DNA of 26,846 bases from CAZPZR01 sp964591105 (lineage in GTDB: Bacteria > Bacillota > Clostridia > Lachnospirales > Lachnospiraceae): NCBI GenBank assembly GCA_964591105.1, contig CAZPZR010000022.1, forward strand, positions 1 through 26,846, given 5' to 3'. Below are positions 16,472-24,478 of this stretch, one piece after another. Positions within the stretch are counted from its first letter, which is position 1; each line of letters starts with the position of its first letter. The position numbers and the translations under genes are program-made. The notes beneath the pieces were generated by a model that saw nothing but the letters and a program-made list of their open reading frames with translations, did not search any database and was not told the DNA's origin.

Positions 16472-17626
16472 TTAATTATCTATACTTTTCTGGTCTAACA
16501 ATCTTCCCAGCGTTGGAGAAACATGCAGCAATTCTTCGCATGTCTGAATCTCCGCCTGATTGTCAGAACGTTTTCCAGTTTTGATTGCACGAATCAAAAT
16601 ATTCTTTGGCGTATGTTCCATATCGATAAATTCCAAAATCTGCACATGGTAACCTTCACGCTCCAGATATTCTGCGCGCAGTGCATCTGTCACAAGTGCA
16701 GCCATACGCTCCTTAATCAGTCCATATTTCATCAACGGTGCTAATTCCTTGCACTGCATCTGTCCATTTAACTCATGCTGACAGCATGGAACAGACAGAA
16801 TTACTTTTGCATTCCATCCAACTGCCTTTTCCAGTGCAAAGTCCGTTGCTGTATCGCACGCATGCAAAGTTACTACCATATCCACTTCATCTGCGCCTGT
16901 ATAATCAGCAATATTTCCTTCTAAAAACTTCAGTTTTTCGTAACCATATTTCTCGCTGAGTTCATTACAGTGACGAATAACATCTGTTTTAAGATCAAGA
17001 CCAATAATGCGGATATCATACTGCTTCATCTCATGCAAATAATAATACATTGCAAATGTCAGGTAAGACTTTCCACATCCAAAATCTAAAATTGTAAGTT
17101 CTCTTCCCTTATCAAGCTGTGGAAGAATATCCTCGATAAATTCCAGGAATCGATTGATCTGACGGAATTTATCAAAGCGAGAACGCACAATTTTCCCTTC
17201 TTCTGTCATAACACCAAGATCCTGCAAAAATGGAACTTTCATTCCCTCTTCCAGAATGTAGCGTTTCTTGCGGTTATGAGACATGTCCGCTGGCCCTGTC
17301 TGATTTTTCTGTGCTTTCTTCTTAATTGTAACCTTTCCTTTCTTACTAATCAGCACAGTGCAGGTCATCTTCGTTGTCTCAAACTGCATCTGCTTCATAT
17401 TCTCCATACATTTCAGAATACTTTCTTTCGCATCCTCTGGATTCAAATTCTCATGAAATGCCTGTCGGTTGCGGAAAGTTTCTACCTGAAACAAAAGCTC
17501 ATCCTTATGAAGAATTGGGCGAACCTTAATCTTCGTCGCCGCTTCCTTGTCTCTCGGATTGCTAAGAACCGCAGAAATGAAGTCTTTATTTAAATTTTCC
17601 TCTAAAAGTAATCTTAATTCATTCAT
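16472..17626 (-). CDS. SAM-dependent methyltransferase with PCCQHE motif (METTL25/RRNAD1-like)
   Basis: Class I methyltransferase of 384 residues. An N-terminal domain (about 1-150) of unknown role includes a lysine-rich stretch (KKGKVTIKKKAQKNQ). The Rossmann SAM site is ILDFGCGKSYLTFAMYYYL (about 174-192), then RIIGLDLK and MVVTLHACDTATDFAL, then ILSVPCCQHEL (about 275-285). The HACDTATD and PCCQHE motifs resemble the METTL25/RRNAD1 group, whose bacterial substrates I cannot name; RNA or protein is possible. The ATG at 17626 has no ribosome site, and a promoter -10 ends eight bases before it, pointing to a leaderless mRNA. No better internal ATG exists near the N-terminus. Confidence 0.82.
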   Translation of the reverse strand: MNELRLLLEENLNKDFISAVLSNPRDKEAATKIKVRPILHKDELLFQVETFRNRQAFHENLNPEDAKESILKCMENMKQMQFETTKMTCTVLISKKGKVTIKKKAQKNQTGPADMSHNRKKRYILEEGMKVPFLQDLGVMTEEGKIVRSRFDKFRQINRFLEFIEDILPQLDKGRELTILDFGCGKSYLTFAMYYYLHEMKQYDIRIIGLDLKTDVIRHCNELSEKYGYEKLKFLEGNIADYTGADEVDMVVTLHACDTATDFALEKAVGWNAKVILSVPCCQHELNGQMQCKELAPLMKYGLIKERMAALVTDALRAEYLEREGYHVQILEFIDMEHTPKNILIRAIKTGKRSDNQAEIQTCEELLHVSPTLGRLLDQKSIDN

Positions 17627-17634
17627 AATAGTAT

Positions 17635-17663
17635 ATTGTAATATTTTTTACGCTTCTGCGCAA
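17635..17663 (-). promoter_or_regulatory. Promoter of the methyltransferase gene, abutting its start codon
   Basis: TTGCGC (17663-17658), 17 bases and TACAAT (17640-17635) on the minus strand. Only ATACTATT separates the -10 from the ATG, so transcription should begin at or within a base or two of the start codon. Confidence 0.6.
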
Positions 17664-17680
17664 GTAGGGACATGGATAAA

Positions 17681-17722
17681 TGAAATGAGATGGTGTTTTT
17701 TGCAAAACACCATCTCATTTCA
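17681..17722 (-). terminator. Perfect 19-bp inverted repeat, likely terminator of the second two-component operon
   Basis: The arms 17681-17699 and 17704-17722 (AAAACACCATCTCATTTCA) are exact reverse complements around a 4-base loop. It lies nine bases past the kinase stop. On the minus strand it is followed by TTTATCC rather than a clean U-run. The stem is unusually long and perfect. Confidence 0.7.
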
Positions 17723-17731
17723 CGTTCTTCC

Positions 17732-20278
17732 CTACACCATTGGGAATCTAATTGTTACCTTAAACAAGTCTCCGTCCAAGTAGATATTAAATTTTCCACC
17801 TTGAAGTTGTGTCAGGTTCTGTGCAATGGATAATCCTAATCCGCTGCCCTCTGTACTTCTTGATACATCCCCGCGAATGAATCGTTCTGTCAGTTCATCT
17901 GCTGAGATATTCAGTGGCTGCTCTGAGATATTCTTCAGTGTAAAGACTGCCTCGCCATTTTCTGCTCGAAGCTCTGCATACACACGGCTTCCTGTCATCG
18001 CATATTTTGCTGCATTGTTATAAATATTTTCCAATACTCTCCATGTGCGTCGTCCATCTACATGAATAATGATCTCTTCCTCTGGCAGTGTAAGAATCTC
18101 TGTCAATCCACGTTTCTCGAATTTTTCACCGAATTCTCCACTTGTCTGTTGAATCATTTCCACCAAATTAATTCTCATAAATTCCAAAGAAATATTTCCA
18201 GAACTTACTTTTGAAGCTTCAACAACATCTTCTGTCAGCACTTTTAATCTCTGAGATTTTTGTTCCAAAACTTCCAGATATCTCTGAATCTTTGGATCTT
18301 TGAAATCTTCTTTCTTCAATAAATCTACATAATTAATGATAGATGTCAGTGGTGTCTTAATATCATGTGACACATTTGTAATCAGATCTGTCTTCATGCG
18401 TTCACTTTTCATACTCTTTTCAACAGCAGCATCCAGTCCTTCACCAATTCTGTTCACTTTTTCTGCGACTGCTTTCTGGTCTGGAATCATTTTCTCTGTT
18501 GGAATCTTATAATCCAGATCACCGCCTGCAATTCTTGTAATTCCCTGTACAATTTTTTCTCTTCCGATTGCATAAATGATCAGTCCTGCTGCCCCAGCAA
18601 ATAGCACAAGCAGCATAAAGAGGAATGCGAGGAAATCCCCACCACCCGTAAACATCACCATTGCAATCAGCAAAAGGATTGCAACAAATACGCCATAAAT
18701 AATCAAGATTTTCCACAGACTATGCAAATTTTCAAATAGATATCCACATAATGCAAGGAATTTTTTCAACACACTGTTTTTCCACAAAGTGCCTGCCTTA
18801 ATTCTTCGTACCAGACTCAAATATCCACTAAGCAACACTGCAAATGCTGCCACTTCAACAAGTGCCACACCACATGCACACAATAGAACGATGCCAATCG
18901 AAGTTGTGGAGAAATAATCATAGGAGAATACTCCGCATTCACCAACAATCATCATTCCAATTATGGCAATTCCGAATCCAACACCGAGAAATAGGATTGC
19001 TGCAATCTCTGTTTTCCAGTGGTCAAATCGAATCATGTGAAGTTCTTCGTCAGAATCTTTTCTTCCAGCAGTAATTGTGAGCCAGATGAATCCAAGTACA
19101 AAAAGGATTGCTCCAAGAAGCCCCACATAGATGATTGGTCTCACTACTGCAACATTTTCTTTATAATTTAAAGCACCCACATAAAATTCATCTTGCACAG
19201 GGTACTCCGTGTTTACTGCTATTACAAATGTAGCGTCCGCACTATCTGCCGAAATATCCTCCACCAGTTCCTTCCAATAGGAAGCATTGCTTTTTGGAAG
19301 ATTCGTTTCAAATCCTGCTAATGTAGATCTTACAACCACGTAGCGCCCACGATTTTTCAACTCATCCATGTATTTTTTCGCAGAAGAATACTCTTTGTAT
19401 TTCGCAATATTAGAAGTTACCTGCTTGGTCTTCGGATTGATATACAAATAGCTCAGATTTGTATTGCCTTCTGTAATTCCACTGTCTGTATTCTCGTAGG
19501 ATTCCCATTCTGATTCTAAATAGGATGCACACTCCCCGTACATCTTGTAAACATCATTCAAATGTCCGTTCCATTTTTTATTATGATTTACAAGATCAAG
19601 AATAGAATCTGCACCATCTGGTTTTGGAACTCCCTCATAGTAGTATCCTGTATACAACCAACAGTTCTCATACAGTTCATTTCCATTTTTATCTCGAACT
19701 ACAATATCATATTCAGAATCATAATCTGACAAATAATCCAGCACTCTGGAATCATTTCCATAATCTTCTTTGTATCTACGGAAACCGTCTATTTCAAGCT
19801 GTTTCTCTCCGATCATGGAAGAGAATTCTCCGTATGTATAATACTCATAACTTTCATCTGTCTTCTGACATACAACAATCTGGTCATCCACACTGTTGTA
19901 TTCATCACTATAATCCGAATTTCCTAACATATCACCCAGATAAAAAGCAAGTCCACTCTTGTTTTTCCCGGATACCGTATACTTTTCATAAAATTCTTTA
20001 ATATCAACTAACTTATCTGGATTATATGTTCCATTTGTCGTAAAAAGTTCCTGTGAACCTACTCCCTCCACAATCTGCCAGGCATAACGCTCTAGCTTTT
20101 CCTCAAACGCCAAAGAATTTTCATATGTCTTAGATTTTTTTCCTTCCGCTACTTCTTCTGCTATTTGCGGAAATGCACATACACACAGCATACTGACAAC
20201 CACCAGTGCCAAGCACACATGTTCCAATGCAAGAAGAATTGTTTTTACTATATTAGACCGATACCATTTTCCTTTCAT
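17732..20278 (-). CDS. Sensor histidine kinase with large extracytoplasmic sensor and six membrane segments
   Basis: 848-residue kinase, about twice the usual length. TM1 (about 12-34) is followed by a roughly 340-residue outside region rich in Tyr, Asp and Ser, with no family I recognise. Four or five further membrane segments lie at about 380-402, 420-442, 457-480, 522-545 and 549-572. A HAMP-like linker (ITRIAGGDLDYKIP) leads to the H-box NVSHDIKTPLTSIINYVDLL (His near 638), the N-box NIYNNAAKYA (near 752) and the G-box GSGLGLSIAQNL (near 809). An upstream in-frame start would add 13 residues, but AGGGAG precedes the ATG at 20278. It follows its regulator by 13 bases. Confidence 0.92.
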   Translation of the reverse strand: MKGKWYRSNIVKTILLALEHVCLALVVVSMLCVCAFPQIAEEVAEGKKSKTYENSLAFEEKLERYAWQIVEGVGSQELFTTNGTYNPDKLVDIKEFYEKYTVSGKNKSGLAFYLGDMLGNSDYSDEYNSVDDQIVVCQKTDESYEYYTYGEFSSMIGEKQLEIDGFRRYKEDYGNDSRVLDYLSDYDSEYDIVVRDKNGNELYENCWLYTGYYYEGVPKPDGADSILDLVNHNKKWNGHLNDVYKMYGECASYLESEWESYENTDSGITEGNTNLSYLYINPKTKQVTSNIAKYKEYSSAKKYMDELKNRGRYVVVRSTLAGFETNLPKSNASYWKELVEDISADSADATFVIAVNTEYPVQDEFYVGALNYKENVAVVRPIIYVGLLGAILFVLGFIWLTITAGRKDSDEELHMIRFDHWKTEIAAILFLGVGFGIAIIGMMIVGECGVFSYDYFSTTSIGIVLLCACGVALVEVAAFAVLLSGYLSLVRRIKAGTLWKNSVLKKFLALCGYLFENLHSLWKILIIYGVFVAILLLIAMVMFTGGGDFLAFLFMLLVLFAGAAGLIIYAIGREKIVQGITRIAGGDLDYKIPTEKMIPDQKAVAEKVNRIGEGLDAAVEKSMKSERMKTDLITNVSHDIKTPLTSIINYVDLLKKEDFKDPKIQRYLEVLEQKSQRLKVLTEDVVEASKVSSGNISLEFMRINLVEMIQQTSGEFGEKFEKRGLTEILTLPEEEIIIHVDGRRTWRVLENIYNNAAKYAMTGSRVYAELRAENGEAVFTLKNISEQPLNISADELTERFIRGDVSRSTEGSGLGLSIAQNLTQLQGGKFNIYLDGDLFKVTIRFPMV

Positions 20279-20291
20279 ATTAAACTCCCTT

Positions 20292-20987
20292 CTAGAGCTT
20301 CTCCACCTTATATCCAACTCCCCATACCACTTTCAGATATCGTGGTTCTTTTGGATTAATTTCAATCTTTTCACGAATATGGCGAATATGTACGGCTACT
20401 GTATTATCAACGCCTATCGCATCTTCATTCCATATTTTTTCGTAAATCTGATCGATAGAGAACACTCTCCCCTGATTTTTCACAAGCAACAATAAAATAT
20501 TATACTCAATCGGCGTAAGCCTTACCGCCTCGCCGTCCACAGTCACTTCTTTCAGATCATCATTGATCATCAGGCCGCCAGTAGAATACACGTTGTCATT
20601 CTTCACTCCCGCAGTACTTCCCAGTTTCGTGTATCGTCGCAGCTGAGACTTTACTCTGGCTACCAGTTCCAGCGGGTTAAATGGCTTTGTCACATAATCA
20701 TCTGCCCCGATGTTCAACCCAAGGATCTTATCTGCATCCTCTGATTTTGCGGATAAGATAATAATTGGAACATTATTATTTTCACGAATTTTCAATGTTG
20801 CACGAATTCCATCCAGCTTCGGCATCATTACGTCGATTACAAGAAGGTCTATCTTCTCACTGTTCATTACATTCAGTGCTTCCATTCCATCGTACGCTTT
20901 GGAAACTTCATAACCTTCCTGAGTCAAATATATATCAATTGCCTCTACGATTTCCTTATCATCATCACATACTAATATTCTTGCCAT
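20292..20987 (-). CDS. Response regulator, OmpR/PhoB family
   Basis: 231-residue transcription factor paired with the following kinase. The receiver has ILVCDDDKEI (Asp8-10), phospho-acceptor Asp52 in LLVIDVMMPKLDG, and Lys101 in YVTKPFNPLELVAR. The C-terminal winged helix has RLTPIEYNILLLL, IDQIYEKIWNE, NTVAVHIRHIREKI and LKVVWGVGYKVEKL. A longer in-frame start at 21014 is rejected because GGAGGTG lies six bases before the ATG at 20987. It belongs to the same VanR-like branch as the regulator at 11732-12421, so the two systems may be paralogues. Confidence 0.94.
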   Translation of the reverse strand: MARILVCDDDKEIVEAIDIYLTQEGYEVSKAYDGMEALNVMNSEKIDLLVIDVMMPKLDGIRATLKIRENNNVPIIILSAKSEDADKILGLNIGADDYVTKPFNPLELVARVKSQLRRYTKLGSTAGVKNDNVYSTGGLMINDDLKEVTVDGEAVRLTPIEYNILLLLVKNQGRVFSIDQIYEKIWNEDAIGVDNTVAVHIRHIREKIEINPKEPRYLKVVWGVGYKVEKL

Positions 20988-21005
20988 AATCATCACCTCC
21001 TCTTT

Positions 21006-21034
21006 ACTATACAAGAATACCAGTGAATTTTTAA
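21006..21034 (-). promoter_or_regulatory. Putative promoter of the second two-component operon
   Basis: TTAAAA (21034-21029), 17 bases and TATAGT (21011-21006) on the minus strand, just upstream of the ribosome site. The -35 is weak, consistent with an activator. Confidence 0.45.
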
Positions 21035-21104
21035 GAGATGGTTTGCAAATTTATTAAGATATTATGAAGATTATTCCATCATTTTCTGTCCATTTTTTAC
21101 GTTT

Positions 21105-21114
21105 TTTGTCGAAA
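21105..21114 (+). promoter_or_regulatory. Spo0A box (TTTGTCGAAA)
   Basis: TTTGTCGAAA contains the 0A-box core TGTCGAA exactly. It ends five bases before the -35 of the promoter serving the Spo0A-like gene, a position compatible with activation by Spo0A~P. One other copy of this 10-mer occurs in the window, inside the helicase-loader gene, so chance is not excluded. Confidence 0.55.
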
Positions 21115-21118
21115 CATT

Positions 21119-21146
21119 TTGACTCAAATATGATATCCGTTATAAT
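21119..21146 (+). promoter_or_regulatory. Promoter of the Spo0A C-terminal-domain gene
   Basis: TTGACT (21119-21124), 16 bases and TATAAT (21141-21146). A second TATAAT at 21169-21174 is too close to the ribosome site to be the main -10. Confidence 0.7.
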
Positions 21147-21193
21147 AAGAATATGTACCAGTTATCTTTATAATAAGCAAAGGGGGATTTGTT

Positions 21194-21568
21194 ATGAAGA
21201 ATATGGAATCACAAAGTTATCGTACTTATCAGATTGAATTACTGATCCGCTCTCTTGGAATTGGTGCGACCTACCGTGGTTACCGATACTTAAGCTATGC
21301 AATACTTCTATGTTTAGAAGATGAGAATTACCTCTTATCGGTCAGCAAGCTGTTGTACCCAGAAGTTGCTCGGGCATATTCCACGACAGATTGCAGTGTC
21401 GAATGAAACCTTCGTACGATTATTAAGATTTGTTGGGAACGAGGTAATCGCAATCTATTGGAAGAAATGGCAATGCATCCACTTACATGTAAGCCGACTT
21501 CTGGTGAATTTCTAGATATTCTGGTAGACCATATTCGGCGAACTGCAAGAGAAGTTTCTGCCTGTTAG
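21194..21568 (+). pseudogene. Spo0A C-terminal (DNA-binding) domain protein interrupted by an in-frame TGA
   Basis: The reading frame runs from ATG 21194 (ribosome site AAAGGGGG) to TAG 21566-21568, 125 codons, broken by one TGA at 21404-21406. Before it, VSKLLYPEVARAYSTTDCSVE aligns with Spo0A [21 protein letters not shown]. After it, NLRTIIKICWERGN aligns with AIRHAIEVAWSRGN, then LTCKPTSGEFLDILVDHI matches the domain end. The TGA replaces the Arg of VER, so a single CGA-to-TGA change explains it. There is no receiver domain; short Spo0A-C-only proteins of about this size occur in related bacteria. Either a recent nonsense mutation or stop read-through. The truncated product (70 residues) would lack the recognition helix end. 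Confidence 0.8.
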
Positions 21569-21659
21569 ATTTTCTTCCGAACTTCTTAAGTTAGTCTTAA
21601 GAAACTTTCTCATTCTTTTATAGAATCAACATAGTTTAGACACATTTGTAACTTATACT

Positions 21660-21806
21660 ATTAATCAAGATAGTTGATGAACACATCACTATCTCCCCCT
21701 CATGAAGTATTCGTCAGGGAAACCGGGCGAAGCACTTTACTCTCATTCCTTTAGATAACTATAAAAGCAAAACCCGCTAACCAATTGGCTAGCGGGTTTT
21801 TGTTGC
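21660..21806 (+). ncRNA. Candidate structured RNA or 3' UTR ending in an intrinsic terminator
   Basis: No reading frame is credible between 21569 and 21812. Two hairpins precede a terminator: GATAG(T)TGATG-AACA-CATCACTATC (21669-21693), and a 33-base hairpin (21705-21737) pairing AAGT/ACTT, TTCGTC/GGCGAA and GG/CC around a GAAA tetraloop. The GNRA loop is on the plus strand, favouring a plus-strand RNA. A possible -10 TATACT is at 21654-21659 but I see no good -35. It matches no RNA family I know. It could equally be the trailer of the Spo0A-like gene. An AT-rich hairpin (TTCTTAAG/CTTAAGAA, 21583-21603) lies before it. Confidence 0.4.
21769..21805. terminator. Bidirectional intrinsic terminator
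   Basis: AAAACCCGCTA (21769-21779) pairs with TAGCGGGTTTT (21790-21800); the loop contains CCAATTGG, which extends the stem. Plus-strand tail TTTTTGTT ends the Spo0A-like/RNA transcript; minus-strand tail TTTTGCTTTTAT ends the convergent symporter gene. Confidence 0.92.
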
Positions 21807-21812
21807 CCTTAT

Positions 21813-23342
21813 TTATTTTGTTTTCTTTGTTACTTCATCAAATTCTGCATAAATCTCTGCGCTTGGTTCTTTTGTCAACAAACTTACAACTACAATTGCA
21901 ATCAATGAAAGAATGAATGCTGGAAGTAATTCGTAAATATCGAAGATTCCGCCAAGTGGGCGTACCGCGTATTTCCAAACAAATACCATTACACCACCTG
22001 TAAGCATACCAGCAATTGCTCCTGGAAGTGTTGTTCTTCTCCAGAAGAGTGAGCAGATCATAACACCTGCGAATGCTGCTCCCATTCCTGCCCATGCAAA
22101 GGATACGATTCCAAATACACTTGAGTTAGGGTCTCTTGCTAAGAATACACCGATTACACTGATTGCAAGAATTGTAAATCTTGCAACTGTAAGTCCCTGC
22201 TTATCTGTTAATTTCTTTCCAAAAAATTCCTGAACAATATTCTCTGATACACTAGATGCCGCTACCAAAAGCTGGCTATCTGCTGTGGACATTGTTGCTG
22301 CAAGAATTCCTGCCAGGATGATACCTCCCAAAACTGCGGAGAAGAATCCATGTTCTGTCAAAAGACTTGTAAGTGCGATAATAACTCTTTCAGGGTCATC
22401 TAATGCTGGCATTGCTCCAGCTTCTACAACTGCAAGTCCAACAATACCGATAAAGATTGCTACACCCATAGCAATTACAACCCAGATACTTGCTACTCTT
22501 CTAGAAACTACTAAGTCTTCTTCCTTCTCAATTGACATAAATCTTACTAAGATGTGTGGCATACCAAAGTATCCGATTCCCCATGCAAGAAGAGAAATGA
22601 TTACTAATGGACTATAGGAAACTGCGCTTCCTGTCACTACATCATGAATATGATTGAATGATAAATATCCTGCAAGTGAATGTGCATTATCCATAACTGC
22701 ATCCATACCACCTGCTTTGCTCACACCGAATGTTGTAATAGAAATCAATGCGATTGACATTACAATACTCTGAATAAAGTCATTTGTTGCTACTGTTGTA
22801 AATCCTCCGAGGATTGTATAAATAACAATGATTACTGCGAACATTACCATACCCTTTGTATAGTCTAATCCGAATAATGTGTTAAATAATTTTCCACATG
22901 CTGCAAATCCAGATGCTACGTAAGGTACAAAGAACACAACGATCATTACTGCTGCCATTGCAGAAATAATATGTTTCTTATCATGGAAACGATTTGCAAA
23001 GAAACCAGGAACTGTCATTGCATCAATCTTTTCAGAATAACGACGAAGACGTCTAGATACTAATAACCAGTTCAAATATGTACCTAATGCAAGACCTGCT
23101 GCTGTCCAAAATGGATCAGCAAGACCGCTTAAGTAAGCTACTCCTGGAAGTCCCATCAAAAGCCAGCTTGACATATCACTCGCTTCTGCACTCATTGCTA
23201 CTACATAAGGACCCATTCCTCTTCCGCCAAGGTAAAAGTCCTCACTGCTCTTCTGCTTTCTGCCGTTATATACGCCAACCCCAATCAAAAGGCACATATA
23301 CGCCAGAATCGTAATCAAAATTATAATACTTGTTCCACTCAT
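21813..23342 (-). CDS. putP: Sodium/proline symporter (SSS family)
   Basis: Inner membrane Na+-coupled transporter of 509 residues, matching PutP length and about 13 hydrophobic segments. Diagnostic sequence includes DFYLGGRGMGPYVVAMSAEASDMSSWLLMGLPG near the N-terminus, where the Ser/Asp residues line the Na+ and proline sites in PutP. IYTILGGFTTVATNDFIQS and GGIILAGILAATMSTADSQLLVAASSV follow; the last is the SSS family signature with Na+-site serines. AAAGGAG precedes the ATG. It is monocistronic, with its own promoter and terminator. Proline is the likely substrate by similarity; osmolyte or carbon supply cannot be separated. No proline catabolic genes are adjacent. Confidence 0.92.
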   Translation of the reverse strand: MSGTSIIILITILAYMCLLIGVGVYNGRKQKSSEDFYLGGRGMGPYVVAMSAEASDMSSWLLMGLPGVAYLSGLADPFWTAAGLALGTYLNWLLVSRRLRRYSEKIDAMTVPGFFANRFHDKKHIISAMAAVMIVVFFVPYVASGFAACGKLFNTLFGLDYTKGMVMFAVIIVIYTILGGFTTVATNDFIQSIVMSIALISITTFGVSKAGGMDAVMDNAHSLAGYLSFNHIHDVVTGSAVSYSPLVIISLLAWGIGYFGMPHILVRFMSIEKEEDLVVSRRVASIWVVIAMGVAIFIGIVGLAVVEAGAMPALDDPERVIIALTSLLTEHGFFSAVLGGIILAGILAATMSTADSQLLVAASSVSENIVQEFFGKKLTDKQGLTVARFTILAISVIGVFLARDPNSSVFGIVSFAWAGMGAAFAGVMICSLFWRRTTLPGAIAGMLTGGVMVFVWKYAVRPLGGIFDIYELLPAFILSLIAIVVVSLLTKEPSAEIYAEFDEVTKKTK

Positions 23343-23378
23343 ATCTATTCTCCTTTCCGAATGAAAACCTCTATGTCT

Positions 23379-23407
23379 ATTCTAAGAAGATGTTAAGATT
23401 TTGTCAA
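23379..23407 (-). promoter_or_regulatory. Sigma-A promoter of putP
   Basis: TTGACA (23407-23402), 17 bases and TAGAAT (23384-23379) on the minus strand, the same hexamers and spacing as the proS promoter. Confidence 0.8.
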
Positions 23408-23451
23408 GAACAATATTACTTTTTTTAATGTCTGCATAAGATTTTGTAATG

Positions 23452-24378
23452 TTACTGTCGTTTTTCCATCCATTCAAGCAGATCTTTATAGACATTTTCT
23501 CGATCTGTCTCATTCAATATTTCATGTCTGTCCTTCGGGTACAGCTTCATATCTACCATCTGGATGCCTGCTTCTTTATATTTTTTATAAACCTTGGCAA
23601 CGCCTTTTCCAAAATCTCCTACCGGATCATCCTGCCCTGCTACAAAGAAAATTGGAAGTTCTTTTGGAATCTTATCCACACTTCCCTTTGTCTCCAGAAC
23701 TTTCATCCCCTCGAACATTTGATAATATCCACTCACAGTAAACGTAAAACTTGTCAAAGGATCTTTTACATAGCTGTCACGCATCTCTTTATCGGAAGTC
23801 ACCCAATCTTTTGGTGTCTCTGCCGGTTCAAACTTTTTGTTAAAACTTCCAAAGCTAAGATTATTCACAAATTCGCTGCGATATTTCCATCCTTTTACCT
23901 TTGCCACTGTCTTACAGACTGCTTGCCCTGCTCGAAGCACTGCCATTGACTGGTAACCCGTACCCATAATAATTGCGCCGGCAAGTCCCTCTCCATACAT
24001 CGTCAAATATTGACGAAGCAAAAAAGAACCCATGCTGTGCCCCATCATAAAGTAAGGCACCTCTGGATATTTTTTTCGTGTCATCGTACGAAGTCTATGG
24101 ATATCTCCAATCACATATTCATTTCCATGAGTCTCATGGAAAAATCCATAATACTCCTTACTCTGCACAGACTTTCCATGACCAAGATGATCATGTCCGA
24201 CTACGTAATATCCATGCTCTGTCAAATATCTTGCAAAAGCATCATAGCGATCAATATATTCCACCATTCCATGGCACATCTGCAGAACCGCCTTCACCTC
24301 GCCATCCGGAATCCACTCAATTGCATGAATACGCGTTCTCGAATCATTTGATAAAAACTGAAATTCTCTCTTCTCCAT
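23452..24378 (-). CDS. Alpha/beta hydrolase, monoacylglycerol lipase/lysophospholipase type
   Basis: Serine hydrolase of 308 residues, probably cytoplasmic: no signal peptide is seen. The oxyanion motif MCHGMVEYIDRY (about 34-45) and GHDHLGHGKS (61-70) are typical of the Hydrolase_4/monoglyceride lipase group. The nucleophile is Ser115 in MMGHSMGS, the acid Asp250 or 251 in VAGQDDPVG, and the base His285 in PKDRHEIL. The lid region (150-215) differs from well-studied members, so substrate is open (monoacylglycerol, lysophospholipid or another ester). GGAGG lies seven bases before ATG. It has its own promoter and is separated from citrate synthase by a terminator. Confidence 0.9.
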   Translation of the reverse strand: MEKREFQFLSNDSRTRIHAIEWIPDGEVKAVLQMCHGMVEYIDRYDAFARYLTEHGYYVVGHDHLGHGKSVQSKEYYGFFHETHGNEYVIGDIHRLRTMTRKKYPEVPYFMMGHSMGSFLLRQYLTMYGEGLAGAIIMGTGYQSMAVLRAGQAVCKTVAKVKGWKYRSEFVNNLSFGSFNKKFEPAETPKDWVTSDKEMRDSYVKDPLTSFTFTVSGYYQMFEGMKVLETKGSVDKIPKELPIFFVAGQDDPVGDFGKGVAKVYKKYKEAGIQMVDMKLYPKDRHEILNETDRENVYKDLLEWMEKRQ

Positions 24379-24402
24379 TCTTCCGCCTCCGTAGTTTTAT
24401 AT

Positions 24403-24440
24403 TTTACAAATATTGTAAACATCCCATCTTCCAAAGACAA
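24403..24440 (-). promoter_or_regulatory. Promoter of the hydrolase gene with an overlapping palindrome
   Basis: TTGTCT (24440-24435), 17 bases and TACAAT (24417-24412) on the minus strand. The -10 lies inside TTTACAA-ATA-TTGTAAA (24403-24419), a palindrome with perfect 7-bp arms that could be a repressor operator. Confidence 0.55.
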
Positions 24441-24478
24441 GAAATAATTAAAAATCGATTTAATTGAGCAAAATGCAA

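Noticed and set aside
21028..21062. Two TCTTAA repeats upstream of the second response regulator, possible operator
   Set aside because: The period is about 23 bases and the flanks diverge; too weak to call a response-regulator site.
21674..21722. Hammerhead ribozyme suggested by TTGATGA followed by GAAA
   Set aside because: The first core base is wrong (needs CUGAUGA), and both segments are better explained by separate simple hairpins.
24010..24467. Overlapping plus-strand open frames opposite the hydrolase gene
   Set aside because: Composition and position fit shadows of the hydrolase coding sequence, and they have no ribosome site.
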